From positions 598,465 through 662,464 of the forward strand of contig CAWISG010000003.1 in assembly GCA_963838735.1 (NCBI GenBank): DNA of 64,000 nt. Reading direction: 5' to 3'. Positions 7,963-16,918 of this stretch are shown here, piece after piece (position 1 is the first letter of the stretch; each line of letters starts with the position of its first letter). Made by a program: the position numbers and the translations under genes. This stretch comes from Parerythrobacter_A sp963838735. GTDB lineage: Bacteria; Pseudomonadota; Alphaproteobacteria; Sphingomonadales; Sphingomonadaceae. The notes under the pieces are model-generated. The model was not told the DNA's origin. It saw nothing but the letters and a program-made list of their open reading frames with translations, and searched no databases.

Positions 7963-9141
7963 TCATGGCGAAGTGAGACAGGCGATGAAAAATCCATCCG
8001 TGCCGTCATGATACGGTGTCAGCCGCCGTCCGCGACCATGGGCTTGACCGATGGGGCAGTCGCGCGGAGCTATCCGCCACTCGGGGTTCGCGTCGAGGAA
8101 GTGCGCGACCTGCTCCGCCCCTTCCTCGTCCAACAGCGAGCAGGTGACGTAGACCAGCCGCCCGCCTGGCTTCACCAGCGTGGCCGCGAGGTCCAGCAAC
8201 CGCGCTTGTGCCAAGACATAGCGCGCCAGCTCGTCCGCCGTCAGCCGCCAGCGCGATTCCGGATTGCGCCGCCAGGTGCCGGTGCCAGAGCATGGCGCAT
8301 CGACCAGCACGGCGTCGGCAGCGAGGCGATAGTCAGCGAGCGCCTCGGCTTCCCTGCCGGGGTTTAGCAGCACGCTGGCGATGTTGGTCGCTCCGGCTCG
8401 CTCGGCGCGCGGTGTCAGTCGCGATAGCCGTCCTCGATCGGTGTCGCTGGCGACCAGCGTGCCGGTATTCTTCATCGCCGCCGCCAGCGCCAGCGTCTTG
8501 CCGCCCGCGCCCGCGCACAGGTCGATCACCGTTTCGCCGGGCCGCGCTCCGACCATTGCGCAGGCCCACTGGCTGCCGTGGTCCTGCACCTCGATATGCC
8601 CGTCGCGGTAAGCAGGCCACTGCGCGATCTGCTTGCCGGTCGGCAGGCGCAGGGCGTTGGGCGCGGCGAGTGGTTCGCCCTGTTCCGGGAGCATCACCGC
8701 GTCGCGCGCGGCTTTCAGCGTGTTGACCCGAACATCCAGCGGCGCACGGTCGAGCAAAGCGGCGGCTTCGTCGCCTTCGATGCTGCTGGCGGCCAGCCGC
8801 TCGACCAGCCAGACCGGCGCGATCCCGCCTTTCGCGACCGGCTCGCCTTCGACAATCGCCGCGGGGCCATATTGGGACTCGTCGAACAGCGGGCGCAGCG
8901 TCGCGTCGCTTTCCGCCAACCGCAGCATCGCCGCGCGGCCCGTTTTCGGGACCGGCCCGCAGGCGCGGATGGCGCCATAGACCAGCTCGCGAATGGCGCG
9001 GCGGTCCTTGGATCCGGCATAGCGGTTATTCTTCGCCCATTCGCCAACGATGCGATCCGCAGGCGCGCCCTTAGCGTGGCTCGCGGCGATAACCAGATCG
9101 AGAATGCCGATAGCCGACTGGACGCGGGCGGCGGGGGTCAT
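7963..9141 (-). CDS. rsmB: RsmB-family 16S rRNA (cytosine-C5) methyltransferase
   Basis: The 392-residue protein has an N-terminal NusB-like helical region (residues 1-130) and a C-terminal NOL1/NOP2/Sun methyltransferase domain. The SAM-binding motif DLCAGAGGKTLALA is near residue 208, and the two catalytic cysteines lie in DAPCSGTGTWRR and VYVTCSLLDEEG. In the family it makes m5C967 in 16S rRNA. It begins 3 bp after the guaB stop and is almost certainly cotranscribed with it. Other NSUN-type specificities are possible, but the NusB-like N-terminus favours RsmB. Confidence 0.88.
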   Translation of the reverse strand: MTPAARVQSAIGILDLVIAASHAKGAPADRIVGEWAKNNRYAGSKDRRAIRELVYGAIRACGPVPKTGRAAMLRLAESDATLRPLFDESQYGPAAIVEGEPVAKGGIAPVWLVERLAASSIEGDEAAALLDRAPLDVRVNTLKAARDAVMLPEQGEPLAAPNALRLPTGKQIAQWPAYRDGHIEVQDHGSQWACAMVGARPGETVIDLCAGAGGKTLALAAAMKNTGTLVASDTDRGRLSRLTPRAERAGATNIASVLLNPGREAEALADYRLAADAVLVDAPCSGTGTWRRNPESRWRLTADELARYVLAQARLLDLAATLVKPGGRLVYVTCSLLDEEGAEQVAHFLDANPEWRIAPRDCPIGQAHGRGRRLTPYHDGTDGFFIACLTSP

Positions 9142-9144
9142 GCC

Positions 9145-10599
9145 CTAGCGCGTCGGATAATTGGGTGCGGCGCGCGTGATGGCGACATCGTGGACGTGGC
9201 TTTCGCTCAGCCCCGCTCCGGTGATCCGCACGAATTGCGCGCGCTTTTGCAGGTCCGCTACGGTGGCGCTGCCGGTGTAGCCCATTGCTGCCTTGATCCC
9301 GCCGACAAGCTGGTGGACGACATCCGCCGCCGCGCCCTTGAACGGCACCTGGCCCTCGATACCTTCGGGCACCAGTTTCATGGCGGACACGTCCTGCTGG
9401 AAATAGCGATCGGCGCTACCGCGCGCCATCGCACCCACACTGCCCATGCCGCGATAGCTCTTGTAGCTGCGACCCTGATAGAGGAACGTCTCGCCGGGGC
9501 TTTCCGCCGTGCCTGCCAGCATCGAGCCGACCATGACGGTGGATGCACCCGCCGCCAGCGCCTTGGCCGCATCGCCGCTGGTGCGAAGGCCGCCATCGGC
9601 GATAACCGGAACGCCCGACTTGGCGGCTTCTTCCGCGCTGTCCATGATCGCGGTCAATTGTGGCACGCCGACACCCGCCACCACGCGGGTAGTACAGATG
9701 GAGCCTGGGCCGATGCCGACCTTCACCCCGTCGGCGCCCGCGTCGATCAGCGCGCGCGTGGCTTCGGCGGTGGCGACATTGCCGGCGATGACCTGCACTG
9801 AATTGCTAAGTTTCTTGGCGGCTTCCACCGCGCGCGCGACTTCGCGGTTATGGCCATGCGCAGTGTCGATAATGATGACATCCACTTCCGCCTCGATCAG
9901 CGCCCGCGTACGGTCCGCGCCTTTCTCGCCAACGGTCGTTGCCGCCGCCACACGCAGGCGGCCCGCCGCGTCTTTGGTAGCGTGCGGATAGTTCACCGCC
10001 TTCTCGATATCCTTGACTGTGATGAGGCCGATACAGCGATAGTCGTCATCCACCACCAGCAGCTTTTCGATCCGTCGCTGATGCAGCATCCGCCGCGCTT
10101 CCTCCTCGCCGGTGCCCAGCGGCACAGTGGCAAGGTTGTCCGTCGTCATCAGTTCGCTGACCGGCTGCTGCGGGTTTTCGGCAAAGCGAACATCGCGGTT
10201 GGTCAGGATACCGACCAGCTTCCCATCCTTCCCTGTTACCGGAATGCCGCTGATCCTGTGCTGCGCCATCAAGGCCTGCGCCTCGCCCAGCGTGGCTTCG
10301 GGGGCGATGGTGATGGGATTGACCACCATGCCGCTCTCGAACCGTTTCACCGCACGCGCGGCGGCACATTGTTCCTCAATATCGAGATTGCGGTGCAGCA
10401 CGCCGATACCCCCCAGCTGCGCCATGACGATAGCCATGTCGGCCTCCGTCACGGTGTCCATAGCGGCGGACAGGATGGGAATGGTCAGCCCGATTTCCTG
10501 CGTCAGCCAGGTCGTCGTATTGGCGGCAGACGGCAAGATATCGCTCTCAGCGGGCCGCAGCAGCACGTCATCGAAAGTCAGGCCAAGAGGGATGTTCAT
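9145..10599 (-). CDS. guaB: Inosine-5'-monophosphate dehydrogenase
   Basis: The enzyme oxidises IMP to XMP with NAD+, the committing step of guanine nucleotide synthesis. The 484-residue protein has the standard layout: catalytic barrel start (GLTFDDVLLRPAESDI), two CBS domains at about 95-200, then the barrel again with the active-site loop GPGSICTTRVVAGVG (catalytic Cys) and the flap MGSVGAMARGSADRY. It is complete and of normal length. It leads a reverse-strand operon with rsmB and perhaps the TPR gene. Confidence 0.96.
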   Translation of the reverse strand: MNIPLGLTFDDVLLRPAESDILPSAANTTTWLTQEIGLTIPILSAAMDTVTEADMAIVMAQLGGIGVLHRNLDIEEQCAAARAVKRFESGMVVNPITIAPEATLGEAQALMAQHRISGIPVTGKDGKLVGILTNRDVRFAENPQQPVSELMTTDNLATVPLGTGEEEARRMLHQRRIEKLLVVDDDYRCIGLITVKDIEKAVNYPHATKDAAGRLRVAAATTVGEKGADRTRALIEAEVDVIIIDTAHGHNREVARAVEAAKKLSNSVQVIAGNVATAEATRALIDAGADGVKVGIGPGSICTTRVVAGVGVPQLTAIMDSAEEAAKSGVPVIADGGLRTSGDAAKALAAGASTVMVGSMLAGTAESPGETFLYQGRSYKSYRGMGSVGAMARGSADRYFQQDVSAMKLVPEGIEGQVPFKGAAADVVHQLVGGIKAAMGYTGSATVADLQKRAQFVRITGAGLSESHVHDVAITRAAPNYPTR

Positions 10600-10721
10600 G
10601 GGTGCCGTGTCCTGCCAGCATTAGCGGGGGTTCGTGGCGGTTTCCTGTAACGGGCATTTTGCGGCGGGGCTAGGGGCGCGACGGCGCATGGTCCACCGTT
10701 GTCGAAGCAGTTCGTCTATCG

Positions 10722-11477
10722 TTACTCCGCCGTCCATCCACCGTCGATGCTCCAGTTCGCGCCGGTCACGTTGCGCGCTTCGTCGCGGCACAGGAACACG
10801 GCCAGCGCGCCCACGTCCTCTGGCTGCACGAATTGCTTGGTCGGCTGCTTCGCCAGCAGAACGTCATTGATGACCGCATCACGATCCAGCCCGCGCGCTT
10901 TCATCGTATCCGGGATCTGCCCTTCGATTAGGGGAGTCCAGACATAGCCCGGGCTGATGCAGTTCGCGGTCACGCCGGTTTGCGCCAGTTCCAGCGCGAT
11001 GGTCTTGGTGAAGCCGTCGATGCCGTGCTTGCTGGCGTTATAGGCGCTCTTGAACGGGCTGGCGGTCTTGGAATGGGCGCTGGCAGTATTGATGATGCGG
11101 CCCCAGCCCGCGTCTTTCATATGCGGCACGGCCAGCCGTGTCGTGTGGAACGCCGCCGTCAGGTTCAATGCGATGATCGCGTCCCAGCGATCGACCGGGA
11201 AGTCCTCCACCGGGGCGACATGCTGCATCCCGGCATTGTTGACGAGGATGTCGACCTTTCCCGCCGCCGCCATCAATGCCTCGCACCCCTCCCCCGTGGT
11301 CAGATCCGCGCCGTGATGCGCAGCCTCTAGTTCGTCGCACAGATTCGCAATTTCGCCATCGTCGCCGAAGCCATTGAGCACGATATCGGCGCCTTCCGCG
11401 TGCACGGCACGGGCGATGGCAAGGCCGATGCCGGATGTGGAACCGGTGACGAGAGCGCGTTTGCCGGACAGGAACAT
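10722..11477 (-). CDS. bdhA: 3-hydroxybutyrate dehydrogenase (SDR family)
   Basis: The 251-residue short-chain dehydrogenase has the nucleotide motif TGSTSGIGLAIA, NNAG, the catalytic Ser/Tyr/Lys (NTASAHSKT ... YNASKHG) and a C-terminal SIDGGWTAE. The combination HVAPVEDFP, AFHTTRLAVPHMK and AKQPTKQFVQPEDVGALAVFL is characteristic of D-3-hydroxybutyrate dehydrogenase. It interconverts 3-hydroxybutyrate and acetoacetate with NAD, linking polyhydroxybutyrate breakdown to central metabolism, which fits phaC and phaZ at 35860-38514. It is divergent from the metalloprotease gene at 11586. Confidence 0.88.
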   Translation of the reverse strand: MFLSGKRALVTGSTSGIGLAIARAVHAEGADIVLNGFGDDGEIANLCDELEAAHHGADLTTGEGCEALMAAAGKVDILVNNAGMQHVAPVEDFPVDRWDAIIALNLTAAFHTTRLAVPHMKDAGWGRIINTASAHSKTASPFKSAYNASKHGIDGFTKTIALELAQTGVTANCISPGYVWTPLIEGQIPDTMKARGLDRDAVINDVLLAKQPTKQFVQPEDVGALAVFLCRDEARNVTGANWSIDGGWTAE

Positions 11478-11585
11478 TGAATACCTCCAAAGGGTTCGAT
11501 ACCGCTTTGCCTACGAGTAGATGCGGCGTTCGCAGCGGTCCAGAGGCGGGCCGCCGCATCCGAACGAAACATGAGGGGAATTGGC

Positions 11586-12479
11586 GTGCGACTGAAGCGT
11601 TTCGATCCGAGCAAGCTGCGCGTCCGGTCCAGTCGCGGCGGTGGCGGTGGCGGTTTTCCCGGCGGCGGCATGATGCGCGGCGGGCGCGGCAAGCTGGGCT
11701 GCGGCGGTATCGTCATCATGCTGATCATAGCGGTCGTCGCCGGACCCGAGGCCTTGCAGAACTTCGCCGGGACGGGTGGTGTGCAACAGACAGGGGGCAC
11801 ACGCGGTGGCCAAAATGCCGTTATCGATGCCGAAACGGTCTGCAATGAAAGCGAATATGCGCTGGAAGCATGCAACGGTCTGGTTTCATTGAACGAAACC
11901 TGGAGCCAGGTTTTCGCCGATCAGGGTGTGCCGTTCGAAGACCCGGAGCTGGACCTGTTCCAAGATGGGGGCGTCAACACGCGCGGTTGTGGCAGCGCAA
12001 CGTCGGCATCTGGCCCGTTCTACTGCCCCGCCGACCAGACGATCTACATCGACACCAGCTTCTACGACCAGCTTGCCCGTATGGCGGGAACGGGCGGCGA
12101 CTTCGCGCGCTATTACGTCCTGGCGCATGAATATGGCCACCACATCCAGACCATAACCGGCGTCTCGGGGCAACTGCGCAGCCTGCAACAGCAGAACCCG
12201 CGCGCGGCGAACCAAATACAGGTGCTGATGGAGTTGCAGGCCGATTGCTACGCCGGTGTCTGGGCAGGTCGCAACCGCAACCTTATCGAAGCCGGCGACA
12301 TGGAAGAGGGCATGCGGGCCGCCAGCGCCATCGGCGACGATACGCTGCAACGCAATGCCGGGCAGCGGATCAATCCCGAAGGCTTCACCCATGGCACGAG
12401 CGAGCAACGGATGCAGGCCTTGCAACTGGGCTTCGGCGGCGACGACCGGCAGTGCGACCGGATTGTGGAGCGGGGATGA
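11586..12479 (+). CDS. Neutral zinc metallopeptidase, YpfJ family
   Basis: The protein starts RLKRFDPSKL, has a glycine-rich linker and one transmembrane helix (around residues 41-58), then a periplasmic or extracytoplasmic domain with the zinc motif HEYGHHIQ and a downstream QADCYAGVWAG that supplies the third ligand in this family. A GTG at 11586 is preferred over the ATG at 11571, because GAGGGG sits at good spacing before the GTG and nothing comparable precedes the ATG. The product is then 297 residues, the usual length. Substrates of the family are unknown. It is convergent with sdhA, with a strong hairpin between them. Confidence 0.85.
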   Translation: MRLKRFDPSKLRVRSSRGGGGGGFPGGGMMRGGRGKLGCGGIVIMLIIAVVAGPEALQNFAGTGGVQQTGGTRGGQNAVIDAETVCNESEYALEACNGLVSLNETWSQVFADQGVPFEDPELDLFQDGGVNTRGCGSATSASGPFYCPADQTIYIDTSFYDQLARMAGTGGDFARYYVLAHEYGHHIQTITGVSGQLRSLQQQNPRAANQIQVLMELQADCYAGVWAGRNRNLIEAGDMEEGMRAASAIGDDTLQRNAGQRINPEGFTHGTSEQRMQALQLGFGGDDRQCDRIVERG

Positions 12480-12487
12480 TACGCCGC

Positions 12488-12515
12488 TCCGGCGTCGCAA
12501 TAATGCGACGCCGGA
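12488..12515. terminator. Perfect 12-bp hairpin between convergent genes
   Basis: The sequence TCCGGCGTCGCA, loop ATAA, then TGCGACGCCGGA forms an uninterrupted 12-bp stem between the metallopeptidase stop (12479) and the sdhA stop (12529). There is no long T-run on either side, so it may work as a bidirectional terminator or an mRNA 3'-end stabiliser. Confidence 0.7.
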
Positions 12516-12528
12516 ATTGGACGCTCGG

Positions 12529-14412
12529 TCAGTAAACCCGCTTCTTCGGCTCGATGTAATCGATATCGTCGCTCAGCGTGTATTCGTGGACCGGGCGGTA
12601 GTCGATCTTCACGTCGCCGCCCTTGCCACCCCAGCCTTCGAACCAGGCGATGGTGTGCTTCATCCAATCGGCGTCGTTGCGGTCCGGATAGTCTTCGTGG
12701 CTATGCGCGCCGCGGCTTTCCTTGCGGTTGTCCGCGCTGGCCATGGTGACAACCGATTGCGCCATGAGATTATCCAGCTCCAGCGTTTCGACAAGGTCGC
12801 TGTTCCAGATCATGGATCGGTCGGTGACGTGGATGTCTTCCATGCTCTTGTTGATGCGCGCCAGTTCGGACACGCCCTCGGCCAGCAGCTTGGTATCGCG
12901 GAACACGGCAGCGTGCTTCTGCATCGTCTTCTGCATCTCGCCGCGAATTTTCGCCGTTGGCAGAGTGCCGTTCGCATGCCGGAAATGGTCGAGCCGGCTC
13001 AGCGCAAGATCGGTGCTATCCTTGCTCAGCTCACCGGTATCGGTGCCGCCCTTGACGATTTCCTTCAGGCGATGACCGGTCGCACGGCCGAACACTACGA
13101 GGTCGATTAGCGAATTGGAGCCAAGGCGGTTCGCTCCGTGGACCGACACGCATGCCGCCTCACCCACAGCAAACAGGCCAGGGACGACCTGGTCGGGATT
13201 GCCGTCGCTGCCGCGCGTAACGACTTCGCCATGATAGTTACACGGGATGCCGCCCATATTGTAGTGGACCGTCGGCGTTACCGGCAGCGGCTGGCGCGTC
13301 AGATCGACGCCGGCGAAAATCTTGCCGGATTCGGTGATGCCCGGCAGCCGTTCGGCCAGCACTTCGGGTGCGATGTGGTCGAGATGAAGGAAAATGTGGT
13401 CGCCCTCATCTCCGACACCGCGCCCTTCGCGCATTTCCAGCGCCATCGAGCGCGAGACAACGTCGCGGCTCGCCAGGTCCTTGGCCGACGGGGCGTAGCG
13501 TTCCATGAATCGCTCGCCTTCGGAATTGGTCAGGTACCCGCCCTCGCCACGTGCGCCTTCGGTGATGAGGACGCCTGCGCCGTAAATGCCGGTCGGGTGG
13601 AACTGCACGAATTCCATGTCCTGCAAAGGAAGGCCCGCGCGCAGCACCATGCCGCCACCATCGCCGGTGCAGGTGTGTGCGCTAGTCGCCGTGAAATAGC
13701 TGCGACCGTAGCCGCCCGTCGCCAGCACCACGGCTTGTGCCTTGAAACGGTGAATGGTGCCATCGTCTAGGCACATCGCGATCACGCCACGACACACCCC
13801 GTCCTGCATGATGAGGTCGAGCGCGAAATACTCGATGAAGAAGTCCGCGTCGTATTTCAGGCTTTGCTGATACAGCGCGTGCAGCATGGCATGGCCGGTG
13901 CGGTCGGCAGCGGCGCAGGTGCGCTGCACCGGTGGGCCTTCGCCCATGTTCTGCATGTGGCCGCCAAAGGGGCGCTGGTAGATCGTGCCGTCCTCGTTCC
14001 GGCTGAACGGTACGCCGGCATGTTCCAGCTCGTAAACGGCGGCGGGTGCTTCACGTGCCAGATATTCGATTGCGTCCTGATCGCCCAGCCAGTCGGCACC
14101 CTTCACGGTGTCGTACATATGCCAGGACCAGTGATCGGGCGTGTTGTTGCCCAGGCTCGCTGCGATCCCGCCCTGTGCCGCGACGGTATGGCTGCGCGTC
14201 GGGAAGACCTTGGAGATATTCGCGGTTTTCAGGCCCGCTTCCGCCGCGCCCATCGTCGCGCGCAGGCCGCTACCCCCTGCGCCAACCACCACGACATCGT
14301 AATTGTGGTCGACGATAGGATAGGCCGGTTGCGTCGTGCCGGTATGACTTTTGCGATGTACGTCACCGTCATTGGTTCGGGTCTTGGGTTCGGAATTCTG
14401 TGCGGCGGCCAT
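12529..14412 (-). CDS. sdhA: Succinate dehydrogenase flavoprotein subunit
   Basis: This is the catalytic subunit of complex II, oxidising succinate to fumarate at a covalently bound FAD. The 627-residue protein has the FAD fold VVVGAGGSGLRA near residue 41, the flavin-attachment His in SKVFPTRSHTVAAQGG, active-site segments HPTGIYGAG and SRDVVSRSM, and the late His/Arg motif HYNMGGIPCN. The N-terminus carries about 30 extra hydrophilic residues compared with some homologues, so an internal start is possible. Its ATG overlaps the sdhD stop (TGATG), indicating coupling. Confidence 0.95.
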   Translation of the reverse strand: MAAAQNSEPKTRTNDGDVHRKSHTGTTQPAYPIVDHNYDVVVVGAGGSGLRATMGAAEAGLKTANISKVFPTRSHTVAAQGGIAASLGNNTPDHWSWHMYDTVKGADWLGDQDAIEYLAREAPAAVYELEHAGVPFSRNEDGTIYQRPFGGHMQNMGEGPPVQRTCAAADRTGHAMLHALYQQSLKYDADFFIEYFALDLIMQDGVCRGVIAMCLDDGTIHRFKAQAVVLATGGYGRSYFTATSAHTCTGDGGGMVLRAGLPLQDMEFVQFHPTGIYGAGVLITEGARGEGGYLTNSEGERFMERYAPSAKDLASRDVVSRSMALEMREGRGVGDEGDHIFLHLDHIAPEVLAERLPGITESGKIFAGVDLTRQPLPVTPTVHYNMGGIPCNYHGEVVTRGSDGNPDQVVPGLFAVGEAACVSVHGANRLGSNSLIDLVVFGRATGHRLKEIVKGGTDTGELSKDSTDLALSRLDHFRHANGTLPTAKIRGEMQKTMQKHAAVFRDTKLLAEGVSELARINKSMEDIHVTDRSMIWNSDLVETLELDNLMAQSVVTMASADNRKESRGAHSHEDYPDRNDADWMKHTIAWFEGWGGKGGDVKIDYRPVHEYTLSDDIDYIEPKKRVY

Positions 14413-14798
14413 CAGGCGGCTCCTGCAAAGGCAATACGCGCAACGCAGAACACGCCGAATGCGCCCCCGCCTGCGGTCGCCAGCTTGAGTAGGGTGAGCA
14501 AGGCAAACTTGTTACCCGGCGCATGGACGTAATCCTCGATCAGCACAGTCAGACCCAGCTTGGCATGCCAGAACACGCTGATAATCAGCAGTGCCATCGC
14601 CACCGCCGGTATCGGTTGCGTAAAGTAATCGACCAGTGTTCCGTAGCCCAGGTCGGGCAGCAGCACGAAGCTGGCGACAAGCCACAGCATCAGGACGAAA
14701 TTGCCAATCGCGGTGAACCGCTGGACCAGCCAGTGATGCGCGCCATCATGCGCGGAGCCGAGCCCGCGCACCTTGCCGATGGAAGTTCCGTTACCCAT
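14412..14798 (-). CDS. sdhD: Succinate dehydrogenase membrane anchor subunit
   Basis: The 128-residue protein has three hydrophobic helices and the haem/quinone-region pattern SAHDGAHHWLVQRFTA, followed by HAKLGLTVLIEDYVH, typical of SdhD. It sits between sdhC (11 bp upstream) and sdhA (1-bp overlap). A longer reading frame extends through sdhC in another register but has no SdhD character before this ATG, so the start at 14798 is used. Confidence 0.9.
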   Translation of the reverse strand: MGNGTSIGKVRGLGSAHDGAHHWLVQRFTAIGNFVLMLWLVASFVLLPDLGYGTLVDYFTQPIPAVAMALLIISVFWHAKLGLTVLIEDYVHAPGNKFALLTLLKLATAGGGAFGVFCVARIAFAGAA

Positions 14799-14809
14799 GA
14801 AGAATACTC

Positions 14810-15190
14810 TTATAGAAAGACGATGGCGGCCCAGAAGGCGGCGGTCAGGACGGTTGCAATGACCGGTACGGCAGCGGACCAGAAGCGGTTGGTCTGCAAT
14901 TCGTAACCGGCCCCGATATCGAGCACGAAATGGCGCAGTCCGCTGAGCATATGGCTGAAAAACGCCCAGCTCAAACCGACCAGCACGACGTATCCGACCG
15001 GCGTTCCGGCGAAGAAGGCAAAGGTTTCGTAGGCTTGCGGACCGCTTGCCAGCGCACCCAGCCACCAGAGCAGGATGCCAAGCCCGACTAGCGCCATGCC
15101 ATCGCCGGTGGCGCGGTGCAGGATGGAAACCAGCATGTGCGGCCCCCATTTCCAGATCTGAAGATGCGGCGAAAGCGGACGGTTGCTCAT
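14810..15190 (-). CDS. sdhC: Succinate dehydrogenase cytochrome b556 subunit
   Basis: The 126-residue membrane protein begins RPLSPHLQIWKWGPHM with the SILHRATG motif of SdhC, has three transmembrane helices and the haem-ligand region FFSHMLSGLRHFVLD. It opens a tight sdhC-sdhD-sdhA operon on the reverse strand. The expected iron-sulfur subunit gene sdhB is not next to it: sdhA is followed by a convergent gene. The operon is divergent from the SDR gene at 15307, leaving about 115 bp for promoters. Confidence 0.92.
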   Translation of the reverse strand: MSNRPLSPHLQIWKWGPHMLVSILHRATGDGMALVGLGILLWWLGALASGPQAYETFAFFAGTPVGYVVLVGLSWAFFSHMLSGLRHFVLDIGAGYELQTNRFWSAAVPVIATVLTAAFWAAIVFL

Positions 15191-15306
15191 GCAGAAGCGG
15201 GCCTGTGCGGTCGTGACGGGAAATATGTCGTACCCTTAGCGCACCTTTTCACACAGGCAAGGCGCGCGGCCTCGACAGAACATGCATTTTTGCGGATAGG
15301 CGATGC

Positions 15307-16017
15307 ATGGCAGGCATCCTCTTGACCGGCGCAAGCCGCGGTATCGGCGCGGCAACCCGCTCCCGGCTTGGCGGACGGGGCATAGACGTGGTCGGGCAGG
15401 CGACGCGCAGCGATGCTGGCGGTTTGGTCGGAGCGGACTTTGCGCAAGATGGCGCGGCGGCGTGTCTTTGGTCCGCCGCGCTGGACCAGTGCGACGGTGC
15501 TGTGGACTGCCTCATCAACAATGCCGGCGTGTTTGCAGCCAACCCGCTCGATGGGAACGACGCGGAATGGTCGGCAAGGTGGGCGCATACGCTACAGGTC
15601 AATCTGACCGCCGCCGCCGAACTTTCTCGTCTGGCCGTGCTGCACTGGCAAAAACGCGGCGTGGCGGGTCGCATCGTGCATATCGCCAGCCGTGCCGGGC
15701 ATCGCGGCGACAGCCCTGCCCATTGGCATTACGCCGCAGCAAAAGGCGCGATGCTGGCGTTGCACAAGACTATCGCCCGTGCCTATGCGGCGGATGGCAT
15801 ACTCAGCTTCGCCATCGCACCAGGCTTCGTGGATACCGCGATGGCGGGTGACTATCTCGAGAGCCGGGGCGGACCGGGATTGCTGGCCGATATCCCGTTG
15901 GGCCGGGTGGCCACGCCCGAAGAAATCGCCGACATCGCGGTGTGGTGCACGCTGGACGCGCCCGCCAGCATGACCGGCGCCACGCTGGACGCAAATGGAG
16001 CAAGCTATGTTCGATAG
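15307..16017 (+). CDS. Short-chain dehydrogenase/reductase
   Basis: This is a 236-residue classical SDR with cofactor motif TGASRGIGAAT, NNAG (INNAGVFAAN), catalytic Ser and YxxxK (HIASRAGHRG ... HYAAAKGAML) and C-terminal MTGATLDANGA. An Arg-rich stretch after the first strand hints at NADP(H) preference. The substrate cannot be told. It opens a forward cluster and overlaps the metallo-beta-lactamase gene by 11 bp, so the two are probably cotranscribed. Confidence 0.8.
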   Translation: MAGILLTGASRGIGAATRSRLGGRGIDVVGQATRSDAGGLVGADFAQDGAAACLWSAALDQCDGAVDCLINNAGVFAANPLDGNDAEWSARWAHTLQVNLTAAAELSRLAVLHWQKRGVAGRIVHIASRAGHRGDSPAHWHYAAAKGAMLALHKTIARAYAADGILSFAIAPGFVDTAMAGDYLESRGGPGLLADIPLGRVATPEEIADIAVWCTLDAPASMTGATLDANGASYVR

Positions 16018-16918
16018 GTGTTTACCCACTGCACTTGGTGCGACGGCGCTGGCGCTGTCCGCCTGCACTGCGACGACGCAGGTCACACCGGCTGTCGTGC
16101 GCCCTGCTGCTGACCAGATGGCTTGGGCGGCGGCGTGCGACGACTGGGACGGATGGGATAAGCCCGGCCCCGCTTTTCGCATCCACGGAAATACCTATTA
16201 CGTCGGCACCTGCGGCATCTCCGCCATTCTCGTAGCAGATCCGGCTGGGCATATTCTCATCGACAGCGGCACCGATCCGGGCGCGAAAGTCGTGCTCGCC
16301 AATATCCGCGCGCTTGGTTTCGATCCGGCGGATGTGCGCTATCTGCTGCACAGCCACGAACATTTCGACCATGTCGGCGGCCATGCCCGAATTGCGGCGG
16401 CCACCAGCGCACAGGTTATTGCGTCTGAAGCCGCCGCCATCGTGCTGGGGTCCGGCACGGTTGCGCACAACGACCCACAGGCGGCGATACATCCGCCGAT
16501 GCAACCGGTTTCCGTCAACGGCATCGTGCTGGACGGCCAGACGGTTGCCTCTGGCGACGCTGTGCTGACGGCTATCGAAACGCCCGGCCATTCCCCCGGT
16601 GCCTTGAGCTGGCAATGGGATAGCTGCGACGACGGTGAAGACTGCGTTTCGCTCGTATTTGCGGACAGCCTCTTTCCCATCAGCGCCGATGGCTACAGCT
16701 TTCTCGACAACCCGGCCTATCTGAGCGCGTTCGAGCAAGGTCTAGGCCGGGTGGCCACCCTGCGTTGCGACATCCTGCTGACCCCGCACCCCTCTGCCAG
16801 CAAGATGCCAGTCCGCCTTGCCGGCACAGCTCCGCTGCGCAATGCCGAAGCCTGTCGCCAATATGCAGCGGATATCGGCGCGAAGCTGGAAGAACGCCTC
16901 GACAAGGAAGCGGGTTGA
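16007..16918 (+). CDS. Subclass B3 metallo-beta-lactamase (lipoprotein-type signal)
   Basis: The ATG at 16007, with GGAG upstream, gives 303 residues. The N-terminus is a signal peptide ending ALALSAC, a lipobox, so the enzyme is probably an outer-envelope lipoprotein. All B3 zinc ligands are visible: HSHEHFDHVGG (His116, His118, Asp120, His121), TPGHSPGALSW (His196) and LTPHPSAS (His263). The B3-typical FADSLFPISADGYSF follows the third ligand region. B3 enzymes hydrolyse penicillins, cephalosporins and carbapenems, but activity cannot be read from sequence. The gene overlaps the SDR upstream and prmA downstream, so it looks resident rather than mobile. Confidence 0.85.
   Translation: MFDRCLPTALGATALALSACTATTQVTPAVVRPAADQMAWAAACDDWDGWDKPGPAFRIHGNTYYVGTCGISAILVADPAGHILIDSGTDPGAKVVLANIRALGFDPADVRYLLHSHEHFDHVGGHARIAAATSAQVIASEAAAIVLGSGTVAHNDPQAAIHPPMQPVSVNGIVLDGQTVASGDAVLTAIETPGHSPGALSWQWDSCDDGEDCVSLVFADSLFPISADGYSFLDNPAYLSAFEQGLGRVATLRCDILLTPHPSASKMPVRLAGTAPLRNAEACRQYAADIGAKLEERLDKEAG

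Noticed and set aside
11630..11700. GGC-rich run that looks like a microsatellite
   Set aside because: It encodes the glycine-rich linker expected near the N-terminus of YpfJ-type proteases.
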